Below are positions 29,015-37,542 of a DNA stretch of 64,000 nt, piece by piece (positions within the stretch are counted from its first letter, which is position 1; each line of letters starts with the position of its first letter). The DNA lies in assembly GCF_030818695.1 (NCBI RefSeq), contig NZ_JAUTAR010000001.1, positions 3,590,501 through 3,654,500 on the forward strand. The letters run 5' to 3'. A program made the translations under genes and the position numbers. Source of the DNA: Chryseobacterium sp. SORGH_AS_0447. GTDB taxonomy: Bacteria; Bacteroidota; Bacteroidia; Flavobacteriales; Weeksellaceae. A model generated the notes under the pieces. The model was not told the DNA's origin. It was given only the letters and a program-made list of their open reading frames with translations, and made no database searches.

Positions 29015-29725
29015 ATGAACTATAAAATTATATTTAACGAAGAAAAACTCAAACAGTTTATCGAATGGCTTCCGGATTTACTGCCTAACGAACAATATTA
29101 TGTGACGCTTCTGGCCAGAAAAAAATACAATCCTGAGACAGGCCTAAAGGCAGACAAAGCACAGCTAAAACGGTTTACTTCAACCAAGGAGAGGCTTTTT
29201 CAGAAAATCAGGCAGCTTGAACTTCCTTTAGGGATGTATGAATCCGGAAGTACGATTGTTTCTCAGGATAATCTTGCGGTTTACATTACGCCTAATCCAA
29301 GAGACCTGCATAAAGCTTCTTTATTTCTGATGAAGGAAATTTCTGAAAAGCTGATCCGTAACGACCAGGCTATCCATCCGCATACCTTGGCTTTAAACAT
29401 GATTCAGACTACCGCTTCAAGAAAGATATTTTTTGATCTTGATATCGATTTCAGGATTGAAGACCATCAGCAGGCAATCGAAAAATTCAGATCGGATATT
29501 TCAGATTCCATCAATAGTGATTGTCTCACCTTTATCAAAACCAATGGCGGACTGCATTGTTTAATTAATTTGCAAAGGATTGAGAAAGAATACCAGAAAA
29601 GCTGGCATCAAAGAATATCTCAACTTACATGTACTGAGTATGAAGTGACGATGAACGGCGATAATGTTTTGCCAATTATCGGATGTATCCAGGGAATTGA
29701 TTTTTCACCTCATTTATTAGATTGA
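29015..29725 (+). CDS. Primase-polymerase (AEP)-like protein in RNA-repair operon
   Basis: 236 residues. Three features recall archaeo-eukaryotic primase/LigD polymerase domains: IFFDLDIDF with Asp141 and Asp143, FIKTNGGLHCLINL with Lys175 and His181 (compare the KTSGxKGLH pattern of LigD polymerase), and a later GIDF with Asp229. AEP enzymes make or extend primers or fill ends. Here the enzyme could extend 3' ends of broken RNA next to a Thg1-like enzyme that extends 5' ends. The N-terminal 120 residues are not recognised. Eight bp separate it from thg1-like and 3 bp from the next gene. Resemblance was judged by eye. Confidence 0.55.
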   Translation: MNYKIIFNEEKLKQFIEWLPDLLPNEQYYVTLLARKKYNPETGLKADKAQLKRFTSTKERLFQKIRQLELPLGMYESGSTIVSQDNLAVYITPNPRDLHKASLFLMKEISEKLIRNDQAIHPHTLALNMIQTTASRKIFFDLDIDFRIEDHQQAIEKFRSDISDSINSDCLTFIKTNGGLHCLINLQRIEKEYQKSWHQRISQLTCTEYEVTMNGDNVLPIIGCIQGIDFSPHLLD

Positions 29726-29728
29726 ATT

Positions 29729-30637
29729 ATGTGCACACCAAATACAGAACTGAAGTTCTGCACCTGTATTGAAGGAGATATTGCAGAGATCAAGAATATT
29801 TACATCTGGACTCTCTACCGGTATTACGGCTCCCGGGAATCATTGATACGCGGAAAGGTGATGATGCCTGTAACTAATTTTCAAAACGGAATCTCGGCAG
29901 AAGACATAAGTTCAAAATTAAATGAAGGAAACATTTTCGATTTTGATTATATTCCTCAGGAGAGAGATACTCTTTCTATCCGTTTCAATGCTGAGAACAG
30001 AACTGAATATAAATATCTGTCATTAATATTCCGGAATGGAACCTGGCAACAAGGACAAAATTATCTTTTTACAAGCATTGAAAAAAATATTGCTAAAGGG
30101 GAAGTGAAAGTAATATATCAGGAAGAAAATGAGTTCCTTAAACACTGTGAAAATTTAAAAATTCAAAACGGAATTGAAATCCCAGAATCAGTTAAAGTCC
30201 GGTGCGCTAATTTAAAAAATGATTCCCGGGATCCCATTTATTTGGCCATAAAAAATTTCAAGGAATATAAAGTATTCTATCACCCGGATTTTATTAAATC
30301 TGTTACCGATCAGTATTTTAATGAATTTCCAGAGTCAGAAGATTTAAGTAGGTTCCAGTCTCTTCTAGACGAAGCACAGACCAAATTTTCTTTGAAAGAA
30401 AAAAAATTCGTTTCGGAAAAAACAGATTTTTCCTTTATTAATCAGTGCTTAGAAAAATCAGACAATAACGTTCAGTACGTATTTGTTGCGATTCATATAA
30501 AAGGTGAAGAATATATGATTATTAATGGAAGGTTTTACGCTAAACCGATTTTTTCGAAAGGTAAACGTAAAACATACTTCATCAGCAAAACGAAAAAAAT
30601 AAATTATGAAATATTTAAACTTTCAAAAGATTATTAA
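29729..30637 (+). CDS. Unknown protein in RNA-repair operon
   Basis: 302 residues, no signal peptide and no recognised motif. The composition is mixed, with aromatic-rich stretches (YIWTLYRYYGSRESLIRGK) and a central charged region (AQTKFSLKEKKFVSEKTD). The C-terminus is basic (FSKGKRKTYFISKTKKI), which could contact RNA. It is sandwiched between the AEP-like gene (3 bp) and the second RlaP gene (0 bp), so it is an integral operon member. It could be an RNA-damage sensor or an adaptor; nothing in the sequence decides. Confidence 0.55.
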   Translation: MCTPNTELKFCTCIEGDIAEIKNIYIWTLYRYYGSRESLIRGKVMMPVTNFQNGISAEDISSKLNEGNIFDFDYIPQERDTLSIRFNAENRTEYKYLSLIFRNGTWQQGQNYLFTSIEKNIAKGEVKVIYQEENEFLKHCENLKIQNGIEIPESVKVRCANLKNDSRDPIYLAIKNFKEYKVFYHPDFIKSVTDQYFNEFPESEDLSRFQSLLDEAQTKFSLKEKKFVSEKTDFSFINQCLEKSDNNVQYVFVAIHIKGEEYMIINGRFYAKPIFSKGKRKTYFISKTKKINYEIFKLSKDY

Positions 30638-31720
30638 ATGACGATCCCATCCCTCAAAACCAAAAACCTCATCCTCCTCGAAGCCATCTCCGGCAGCCGG
30701 GCTTTCGGGCTGGCAACGGAAAATTCCGATACGGACATCCGGGGCGTGTATTATCTGCCGAAAGAAGACTTTTTCGGACTGAATTACGTGCCGCAGGTTT
30801 CTAATGAAACGAATGATATTACTTATTACGAGATCGGGAGGCTGGTAGAATTACTGCAGAAAAACAATCCGAACATTCTGGAAGTCCTGGCGAGTCCGGC
30901 AGACTGTATTCTCCAGAAACATCCGCTGATGGACCTGCTGAAACCGGAAGATTTCCTGTCGAAGCTCTGCAAAGATACATTTGCGGGGTATGCCGTTTCT
31001 CAGATTAAAAAAGCCAAAGGACTTAACAAAAAGATCCTGAATCCGATGGATAAGGAAAGAAAGTCGATTCTGGATTTCTGCTATGTTTTGCAGGATCAGG
31101 GTTCGGTTCCGCTTCAACAATGGCTAGGGGAATTTTCCTACAATGGGCAGCGCGGTCTCGCACAGGAAAAATGTGGACTGGCAAGCATCGAACATACGAA
31201 AGGGATGTTTGCGCTGTTTTATGATGAGTTGGGAAGCTTGGGATATAAAGGAATCATTCAGCACGAAGAAGCCAATCAGGTATCCGTTTCATCGGTTCCG
31301 AAAGGGGAAAAGCCGTTGGCTTACCTGTTCTGCAATCTGGACGCCTACTCCACCTACTGTAAAGATTACCGGGAATACTGGAAGTGGGTTTCGGAACGGA
31401 ACGAAAACCGCTACAACGTGAATCAGAACCACGGACAAAATTACGACAGCAAAAATATGATGCACACGATCCGCCTGCTGCAGTCATGCGAACAGATCTT
31501 CAAAACCGGTTCCCTGAACATCAGGGTTGAAAACCGGGATGAACTGCTGGACATTAAAGCCGGAAACCGGCCATATGAAGCCGTGATGAAGAAAGCAGAA
31601 GACCTCATCCGCTCTATCGACTTCCATCATTCGGTTTCTCCCCTTCCTGAATTTCCGGATACGGCAAAAACCACGAAGCTATTGGTTGAGATAAGAGAGG
31701 AGCTGTATAAAAACAAATAA
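30638..31720 (+). CDS. RlaP-type RNA-repair nucleotidyltransferase (second copy)
   Basis: 360 residues. Pol-beta core at the N-terminus: AISGSRAFGLATENSDTDIRG with Gly-Ser 19-20 and metal Asp31/Asp33, then VYYLPKEDFFGL. It is longer than the first copy, with a helical C-terminal domain (QNYDSKNMMHTIRLLQSC). The two RlaP copies are clearly paralogous in the core but diverged elsewhere, so they probably have different substrates or steps. It starts immediately after the preceding stop and ends the operon at a terminator. Confidence 0.87.
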   Translation: MTIPSLKTKNLILLEAISGSRAFGLATENSDTDIRGVYYLPKEDFFGLNYVPQVSNETNDITYYEIGRLVELLQKNNPNILEVLASPADCILQKHPLMDLLKPEDFLSKLCKDTFAGYAVSQIKKAKGLNKKILNPMDKERKSILDFCYVLQDQGSVPLQQWLGEFSYNGQRGLAQEKCGLASIEHTKGMFALFYDELGSLGYKGIIQHEEANQVSVSSVPKGEKPLAYLFCNLDAYSTYCKDYREYWKWVSERNENRYNVNQNHGQNYDSKNMMHTIRLLQSCEQIFKTGSLNIRVENRDELLDIKAGNRPYEAVMKKAEDLIRSIDFHHSVSPLPEFPDTAKTTKLLVEIREELYKNK

Positions 31721-31742
31721 AGCTTCTTGCGAAGCTTTATTT
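31718..31742. terminator. Terminator after the RNA-repair operon
   Basis: The stem ataaagcttc/gaagctttat with a TTGC loop is followed by T-rich DNA on the plus strand and A/T-rich DNA on the other side. It is shared with the converging cold-shock gene. Confidence 0.75.
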
Positions 31743-31758
31743 TATTTTGATTAGCGTA

Positions 31759-32193
31759 TTATTTTACAAGTCTGATCTCCGTTGCAGAAAATCCTTTTGG
31801 AGATTTTTCTTTTTCGAAAGATACTTTGTTTCCTTTTTTAATCTGGTCGATACAGTTGTTGTTGTGGAAGAAGATATTTTCTTTCGTTTTATCTTCGGTA
31901 ATGAAACCATATCCTTTTTCGCTCAGGAACGTTACGATTCCTTTTTTCACGGTCTCTTCCGCTTCAATAGGAGCTGCTCCCAATTGGATGTTGTTGATAT
32001 CGATTTCCTCCCTTTCAGCGTGGTCAGGAGGTGTGGAAGTAAGCTGCCCGTTGGCATCCACATACATAATCATATCGTCAAAGCTTTTGCCTTTGTCGTT
32101 GTTTTCTTTACGCTCTTCACGACGTAAAGCTTTTTCTTTTTGTTTTTGCTGTTTTTTCTTGAAATTTTCTTTTTTAGAGAAAGAATCTGCCAT
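31759..32193 (-). CDS. Cold-shock domain protein with basic N-terminal extension
   Basis: 144 residues. The C-terminal 63 residues are a cold-shock domain with KKGIVTFLSEKGYGFITED (RNP1 region) and IFFHNNNCIDQIKKGNKVSF. The N-terminal 45 residues are highly basic and coiled (KKENFKKKQQKQKEKALRRE), an extension seen in many Bacteroidota CSD proteins. It probably binds single-stranded RNA as a chaperone. It lies convergent to the RNA-repair operon, probably by chance. Confidence 0.88.
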   Translation of the reverse strand: MADSFSKKENFKKKQQKQKEKALRREERKENNDKGKSFDDMIMYVDANGQLTSTPPDHAEREEIDINNIQLGAAPIEAEETVKKGIVTFLSEKGYGFITEDKTKENIFFHNNNCIDQIKKGNKVSFEKEKSPKGFSATEIRLVK

Positions 32194-32486
32194 ATATTGT
32201 ACTAAATTTTATATTACGATTTAATTTTAACGTTCATGACAAAGATAATTGTCTCCCTGCTATTCTTCAATGCCAGGTCATGATCGCATACTATTAAAGG
32301 TTTTCTGAGTGCTTTTATTAATGTGAGTGCCTTTCCGAAAGGCAGATGTGAAACGGAAGTGAATAAATATTCTAAACGGTCACAGAAGTAAAGACAGAGA
32401 TTTCTTTTAATAAGTAAACAAATGTACGAAAAAAAAACGTACCATGCAAGGGGTTGCGATTTCAAATCCCTGAAATTCAATTTATT

Positions 32487-32861
32487 TTAAGTTTTCAGAA
32501 AATCAAGCCATTCCTGCAGCAAATCTTTAATATCAGCCAGAGGAAAGGCATAAGGCAATTTGTCAATTCTGAAATCCGGATATTCTATATCGAGATCAAC
32601 ATGCTCCAGCACCGTCGATTCATAAATTGACCTGTTAGGATCATCTGTATTCAGAAATGTATTGACTTCCTGTAAAAGAAATTCTGTTCTGGTATGATCC
32701 AAGTAACATAAAAACTGTAAACTGTTATTTTGGTCCACAATACCGTCTCTGCGACGACAATTATCATATGATAGTTTTTGATCTCCAAATAAAAGGATGT
32801 ATTTTAAAAAATATAAAATTGCGATGGATAAATTTTGCCCAGCGTTCTCAACTTTGTACAA
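32487..32861 (-). CDS. Small hypothetical protein, possibly immunity-like
   Basis: 124 residues, no signal peptide. The second half is acidic and reads YESTVLEHVDLDIEYPDFRI followed by LADIKDLLQEWLDFL, a C-terminal helix typical of small cytosolic proteins, some of them immunity proteins of toxin systems. No toxin gene is adjacent. The N-terminus MYKVENAGQNLSIA is less convincing, and the true start may be internal. Confidence 0.5.
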   Translation of the reverse strand: MYKVENAGQNLSIAILYFLKYILLFGDQKLSYDNCRRRDGIVDQNNSLQFLCYLDHTRTEFLLQEVNTFLNTDDPNRSIYESTVLEHVDLDIEYPDFRIDKLPYAFPLADIKDLLQEWLDFLKT

Positions 32862-33025
32862 CGAAAAAGAGTCAGTTACATATTTTGGCTAAAGCCGATC
32901 ATCACACTCTACAGCATAATCAGGCATCCTTCGACAGGCTCAGGATGACATTCCCGTTGTTATTAATATTCATTGGAATTACGTTATTTGACATTATAGT
33001 CCATATCTACCGCCACTTTCATAAA

Positions 33026-33057
33026 AAAACCACCGGAATCGGATCCCGGTGGTTTTA
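33026..33057. terminator. Terminator of pnp
   Basis: The stem aaaccaccgg/ccggtggttt around aatcggatc, with a T-tract on the minus strand (from the A-run at 33023-33029). It lies just past the pnp stop codon. Confidence 0.75.
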
Positions 33058-33079
33058 ATATTATTGATAACAATGAATC

Positions 33080-35428
33080 TTATTCTTCAGAAGAAGCATT
33101 CTGATCTCCTGCCGGCTGATCACCTTCAGGTCTTCTTTCTCTTTCCTGTCTTCTATCTCCGTCATTTCTTCTTTCGCCATCATGCCTTCTTTCTCTGTCG
33201 CCTTCAGGCCTTCTTTGTCCTTCCGGTCTTCTCTGGCCTTCAGATCGGTTCGGTCTGTCAGAACGCTCAGGACGATCAGAACGTTCAGGTCTTCCCTGTC
33301 CTTCTGCTTTAGGAGGTCTTGGCAACAATACTTTTCTGGAAAGCTTCATTTTCTTACGGTCATCATAACCCATGAATTTCACTTCCACTTCATCGCCTTC
33401 TGCATAAGGTACTTTATCAAGACGCGACCATTCGATCTCAGAAATGTGAAGCAATCCTTCCGTTCCTTTCGCAATGGCTACGAAAGCACCGAAATCCATT
33501 ACTTTTACCACTTTTCCTTTATATACTTCGCCTACCACCGGTACGAAAGTAATCTCGTTGATTTTTGCAATCGCCTCGTTGATCTTTTCTCTGCTAACCC
33601 CGGAAATTTCGATTCTTCCGATCTCGCCGATCTCTTCAATAGCAATAACGGTATCGGTATCTTTCTGCATCTGCTGAATGATTTTTCCACCAGGCCCGAT
33701 TACGGCACCGATGAAATCTTTAGGGATTTCCATCATCACCATTTTCGGAGCGTGAGGTTTCACATCTTCTCTCGGCTGAGCAATTGTTTCAGTAATTTTA
33801 TTCAGGATGTGGATTCTTCCGTCTTTAGCCTGTAAAAGGGCTTTCTCCATGATGTCCATGGAAAGTCCCTGGATTTTAATGTCCATCTGGCAGGCAGTGA
33901 TCCCGTCTGCTGTTCCGGTTACTTTAAAGTCCATATCCCCTAAGTGATCTTCATCCCCAAGGATATCAGACAATACGGTGAATTTACCCGATTTTACGTC
34001 CGTTACCAATCCCATAGCAATTCCGGAAACCGGTTTTGCAATCTGGATACCTGCATCCATCAATGCTAAAGTTCCTGCACAAACGGTAGCCATCGAAGAA
34101 GAACCGTTGGATTCCAAAATATCGGAAACGATACGGATCGTGTATGGATTTTCTTCAGGAATCATGTTGGCCAAAGCTCTCTGGGCAAGATTTCCGTGTC
34201 CTACTTCTCTTCTGGAAGTTCCTCTCAAAGGTCTTGCTTCACCAGTGGAGAACGGAGGGAAATTATAGTGTAAGAAAAATCTCTCGTCGTAATTTACCAT
34301 TACGCTGTCCACCATGTTGGCATCTTTAACGGAACCTAAAGTTACTGCAGTTAAAGACTGGGTTTCCCCTCTGGTAAAGATCGCGGAACCGTGGGCTCCA
34401 GGAAGATAGTCGATTTCACTCCAGATCGGTCTGATGGTTTCAGGATCACGACCGTCCAGACGGATTTTATCATTCAGGATCATGTTACGCATCGCCTCTT
34501 TTTCCACATCGTGGTAATATACTTTGGCGAAAGGCGTTACTCTTTCCAGCTCTTCAGGATTATCTACATACTGAGAAAGGAATTCGTCCAGAACAGCTTT
34601 GAATTTTTCTCCTCTTTCTTCTTTTCCTGACGGAGTTTTTGCTACTTCGTATACTTTATCATACGTTTCTTTCCACACTTTCTCACGGATGGCTTCATCG
34701 TGGTTTTCGTGGTTGTATTCTCTTTTCGGGAAAGATTTACCTACTTTTTCGGCAAGTCTCTCCTGTGCTTCCACCTGCTTCTTAATTTCTGCGTGAGCGA
34801 AAGTAATGGCTTCCAGCATTTCCTGCTCGGAAATTTCTTTCATCTCCCCTTCCACCATAACGATAGAATCTTTAGTTGCTCCAACCATGATATCAAGATC
34901 GGAATCTTTAAGATCGGCATAGTTCGGGTTAATGGAAAGCTCACCATTGATTCTTACTACTCTTACTTCAGACATCGGCCCGTTGAAAGGGATGTCGGTA
35001 ATAGCGATTGCCGAAGATGCGGCAAGACCTGCCAAATCATCAGGAATCGACTGCCCGTCATAAGAGATCAATGAGATCATCACCTGCACTTCCGCGTGGA
35101 AATCTTCAGGGAATAACGGTCTCAATACACGGTCTACCAAACGCATCGTCAGGATTTCCTGATCAGAAGGACGCGCTTCTCTTCTAAAAAAGTTTCCGGG
35201 AATTTTACCTCCCGCATAGAACTTTTCTCTGTAATCTACCGTTAACGGCAAAAAATCTACGCCCGGATTGGCTTCTTTGTTGGCGACAACCGTTGCTAAA
35301 AGCATGGTTCCGCCCATTTTAACGACAACAGATCCGTCAGCCTGTTTTGCTAATTTCCCTGTTTCAATAGTGATTTCTCTGCCGTCTGCAAGAGTAATCA
35401 GCTCTGTAATTGCTTGAGGTACACTCAT
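33080..35428 (-). CDS. pnp: Polyribonucleotide nucleotidyltransferase (PNPase)
   Basis: 782 residues. Two RNase PH-like domains, the second with [17 protein letters not shown] and [17 protein letters not shown], then a KH domain ([12 protein letters not shown]) and an S1 domain ([20 protein letters not shown]). PNPase degrades RNA 3'-5' by phosphorolysis. The last 80 residues are an unusual low-complexity tail of [16 protein letters not shown] repeats rich in Arg, Glu, Asp and Pro, which may bind RNA or partners. It lies downstream of rpsO on the same strand, the classic rpsO-pnp order, with a terminator between them. Confidence 0.97.
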   Translation of the reverse strand: MSVPQAITELITLADGREITIETGKLAKQADGSVVVKMGGTMLLATVVANKEANPGVDFLPLTVDYREKFYAGGKIPGNFFRREARPSDQEILTMRLVDRVLRPLFPEDFHAEVQVMISLISYDGQSIPDDLAGLAASSAIAITDIPFNGPMSEVRVVRINGELSINPNYADLKDSDLDIMVGATKDSIVMVEGEMKEISEQEMLEAITFAHAEIKKQVEAQERLAEKVGKSFPKREYNHENHDEAIREKVWKETYDKVYEVAKTPSGKEERGEKFKAVLDEFLSQYVDNPEELERVTPFAKVYYHDVEKEAMRNMILNDKIRLDGRDPETIRPIWSEIDYLPGAHGSAIFTRGETQSLTAVTLGSVKDANMVDSVMVNYDERFFLHYNFPPFSTGEARPLRGTSRREVGHGNLAQRALANMIPEENPYTIRIVSDILESNGSSSMATVCAGTLALMDAGIQIAKPVSGIAMGLVTDVKSGKFTVLSDILGDEDHLGDMDFKVTGTADGITACQMDIKIQGLSMDIMEKALLQAKDGRIHILNKITETIAQPREDVKPHAPKMVMMEIPKDFIGAVIGPGGKIIQQMQKDTDTVIAIEEIGEIGRIEISGVSREKINEAIAKINEITFVPVVGEVYKGKVVKVMDFGAFVAIAKGTEGLLHISEIEWSRLDKVPYAEGDEVEVKFMGYDDRKKMKLSRKVLLPRPPKAEGQGRPERSDRPERSDRPNRSEGQRRPEGQRRPEGDRERRHDGERRNDGDRRQERERRPEGDQPAGDQNASSEE

Positions 35429-35665
35429 AAATTGTTTTGTGTTGCACTCCGTATTGAGTGCTTTTAATGATTATATTTCGTCTAAAATTCAGCTGCAAAT
35501 TTACTGTAATTATTTGGAAAAAAGTAGCTGCAGCAATTAAAATCCACAGCGAAGAGGCTGATACCTTATCATTTTATTAAACTTTATGCCGATTACATTG
35601 GTGCACTGCCTGTTTTTATGCCTAAGATGTAAAACAACAGGTAACCCTAGATATTGCCAATAAAA

Positions 35666-35697
35666 AAAGCAACCTCTTCCGAAGTTGCTTTATTTTT
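35666..35697 (-). terminator. Terminator of rpsO
   Basis: The stem gcaac/gttgc with flanking aaa/ttt and a cctcttccga loop, with a U-run on the minus strand. It follows the rpsO stop codon and precedes pnp. Confidence 0.7.
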
Positions 35698-35710
35698 AAA
35701 TCTCTGTAGA

Positions 35711-35980
35711 TTATTTTCTTAAACCTAATTCAGCAATAATTGCTCTATATCTTGCGATATCTTTGTTTTTAAGGTAATCTAGCAAACTTTTTCTCTTACC
35801 TACCAATTTCACCAAAGATCTTTCTGTGTTGAAATCGTGACGGTTAGCCTTTAAGTGCTGAGATAAGTGGTTGATTCTGAAAGTGAAAAGTGCAATTTGT
35901 CCTTCAGCACTTCCTGTGTCCTGTGCAGATTTTCCGTGTTTTGCGAAAATTTCCTGCTTTTTTTCTGTAGTTAAGTACAT
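35711..35980 (-). CDS. rpsO: 30S ribosomal protein S15
   Basis: 89 residues, the standard length. Family features: IFAKHGKSAQDTGSAEGQIA, INHLSQHLKANRHDFNTER and LVGKRKSLLDYLKNKD. It binds 16S rRNA helix 22 and the three-way junction during 30S assembly. It is preceded by a near-consensus flavobacterial promoter at 36016-36046 and followed by a terminator, then pnp. Confidence 0.98.
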   Translation of the reverse strand: MYLTTEKKQEIFAKHGKSAQDTGSAEGQIALFTFRINHLSQHLKANRHDFNTERSLVKLVGKRKSLLDYLKNKDIARYRAIIAELGLRK

Positions 35981-36015
35981 TCCAATATTGTTTAATGATT
36001 ATTATGTAACGGGTG

Positions 36016-36046
36016 CAAAAGTACAACTTATTTTTGAAACTGCCAA
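36016..36046 (-). promoter_or_regulatory. Near-consensus promoter of rpsO
   Basis: On the minus strand TTGG, a 19-bp spacer and TACTTTTG, matching the Bacteroidota pattern TTTG/TTGG-N19-TAnnTTTG. It lies about 36 bp upstream of the rpsO start codon. Confidence 0.8.
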
Positions 36047-36152
36047 CATTATCGATTTCATTTATCAGCAATCATAGAGAAAAATGTTAAAAAATTCTTA
36101 AAAAAATTATGTGATGCAGACAAAAGGCAGTAATTTTGCATGGTAATTAGTG

Positions 36153-36704
36153 ATGGGAAAAAAAATAACTTTTATTGTTCTTACAGGTCTTCTTTTTGCC
36201 GGTGCATCTCTGCTGAAAGCGCAGCAGTTATCCGGCGACAGGATCAGCAGGGTTTTGTACTTCAATCCTGTGGTGGAACCTGATATCGAGGAGATTAAAG
36301 AACCTACGAATACCGCTTTCTTCAGCGCTGTTTCCGATAATTTAAGCGAAAGAAAAAACAAAATGCTTAAAACGGAAACCCAGATTTCTTTCGACAGCAT
36401 CGATCAGAAGACCATTGCAGATTATTGCTTGAATAATGATGCCGACTTTGCCGTGGTTCCCAAAGTAAAATACTTTAAAGTGGGATTAGGGAAATATGTA
36501 TTTTCCAACCAGGTTGTGGTAAGCATGAAGCTTTTCGATGCGAAAGGCAATCTTGTTACGGAAACCGATTACGATACCTATAAGAAGAACATGCGTCTTT
36601 TGGGTTCTACTACCAATTCAGTAAAGATCGGTACCAATGGAGCGATCAAGGGAATGCTGAAACAGTTCAGGAAAATGAGAAGTTCCGCAGAAATCGGATT
36701 GTAG
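36153..36704 (+). CDS. Secreted hypothetical protein
   Basis: 183 residues. Signal peptide MGKKITFIVLTGLLFAGASL, then KAQ cleavage. The mature part is a compact alpha/beta domain with DADFAVVPKVKYFKVGLGKY and VVSMKLFDAKGNLVTETDYD, a pattern like the TolB-N/penicillin-binding-protein-activator (LpoB) fold of envelope proteins; this is a structural impression only. I chose ATG 36153 over GTG 36150. No operon partner. Confidence 0.65.
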   Translation: MGKKITFIVLTGLLFAGASLLKAQQLSGDRISRVLYFNPVVEPDIEEIKEPTNTAFFSAVSDNLSERKNKMLKTETQISFDSIDQKTIADYCLNNDADFAVVPKVKYFKVGLGKYVFSNQVVVSMKLFDAKGNLVTETDYDTYKKNMRLLGSTTNSVKIGTNGAIKGMLKQFRKMRSSAEIGL

Positions 36705-36920
36705 CCACAAATACTTTTCATCAATCCCATCAGGATCCGATCCACTACTCTTCTTCTATTTATTAAGCCACATTTATTCATTCATATTATCTTTTAAAGA
36801 TATATTATGCATCTCATTGAATTTCATTAAATTAAATTCATAAAATAGTGAATAATTTAAAATATTTTTATTACTTTAGAGGTAAACAATTCATTAAAAC
36901 TATCTCAATTGAAATTTCTT

Positions 36921-36950
36921 AAGCACCGGTATTTACTGCCGGTGCTTTTT
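36921..36950 (+). terminator. Strong terminator without an adjacent gene
   Basis: The stem agcaccgg/ccggtgct with a tatttact-type loop and a T-run. It lies 217 bp past the previous stop codon, with no gene between. It may end a small transcript that starts near 36880. Confidence 0.6.
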
Positions 36951-37076
36951 AGATTTTTTCTATACGCAACTCTCGAATATATCAGATAAACAACATTTTA
37001 CGTATACTATTTTTTTCATTTTATGGTGAATAATTTAAAAATTTCATGTATATTTAGTCACACTAAATCTAACCCT

Positions 37077-37226
37077 ATGAAAAATAAGAACTTAAAGAAA
37101 CTTACCCGGAAAGAACAGGGAAAAATTAACGGAGGAGCTCTTCAGAAATGCCGTGAACATTACGAATGCCCAGGCGGTTCGTGTTGTCAGAATGTCTGTG
37201 TCCTTTACAACTGTCCTGAAGTATAA
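37077..37226 (+). CDS. Cys-rich bacteriocin-like peptide with double-Gly leader (first of pair)
   Basis: 49 residues from ATG 37077; an upstream in-frame ATG at 37023 is less likely because all relatives begin MKN(K)NLKKLTRKEQ. The leader ends INGGA, a double-glycine-type processing site. The core, after GG, has six Cys in QKCREHYECPGGSCCQNVCV plus a late Cys, resembling a small disulfide knot. Such peptides are annotated as bacteriocin-like in Chryseobacterium. A second gene follows 22 bp downstream. No ABC exporter with a C39 peptidase is in the window. Confidence 0.75.
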   Translation: MKNKNLKKLTRKEQGKINGGALQKCREHYECPGGSCCQNVCVLYNCPEV

Positions 37227-37248
37227 CTAAATCATTTAAAATACGACT

Positions 37249-37392
37249 ATGAAAAATCTGAAAAAACTCACAAGAAAAGAACAGGAAAAAATCAACGGTG
37301 CCGCATCTGCCAGATGTACCAGTCATGGGCAGTGTTTCGGTGGATGGTGTTGCAATATGACATGCGTGCCTTATGCCTGCATCGAAGAATAA
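37249..37392 (+). CDS. Cys-rich bacteriocin-like peptide (second of pair)
   Basis: 47 residues. Its leader, MKNLKKLTRKEQEKINGAAS, is nearly identical to the first peptide's, but the double glycine is Gly-Ala. The core, CTSHGQCFGGWCCNMTCVPY plus a last Cys, keeps the same Cys spacing (C-x5-C-x4-CC-x3-C-x4-C) with different residues between, so the two are tandem paralogs with diversified cores. A terminator follows at 37419. Confidence 0.75.
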   Translation: MKNLKKLTRKEQEKINGAASARCTSHGQCFGGWCCNMTCVPYACIEE

Positions 37393-37418
37393 GTTTTATT
37401 CATCAATCTCAATTTCAC

Positions 37419-37447
37419 AAGCATCCGCATCCGCATGCTTTTTTTTG
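37419..37447 (+). terminator. Terminator after the peptide pair
   Basis: The stem aagcat/atgctt around ccgcatccgc, followed by eight T residues. Confidence 0.6.
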
Positions 37448-37542
37448 AGCAGGTAAAAGTTTAATTAATCCTTAAATTTTCCACTTCACTCGTCAATTTT
37501 AAAAATTTGGGTTATTTTTGCATTACCCTAAAAAATGACGTT

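Noticed and set aside
32214..32480. 88-aa minus frame
   Set aside because: No family features; sits in an intergenic region and reads like noise.
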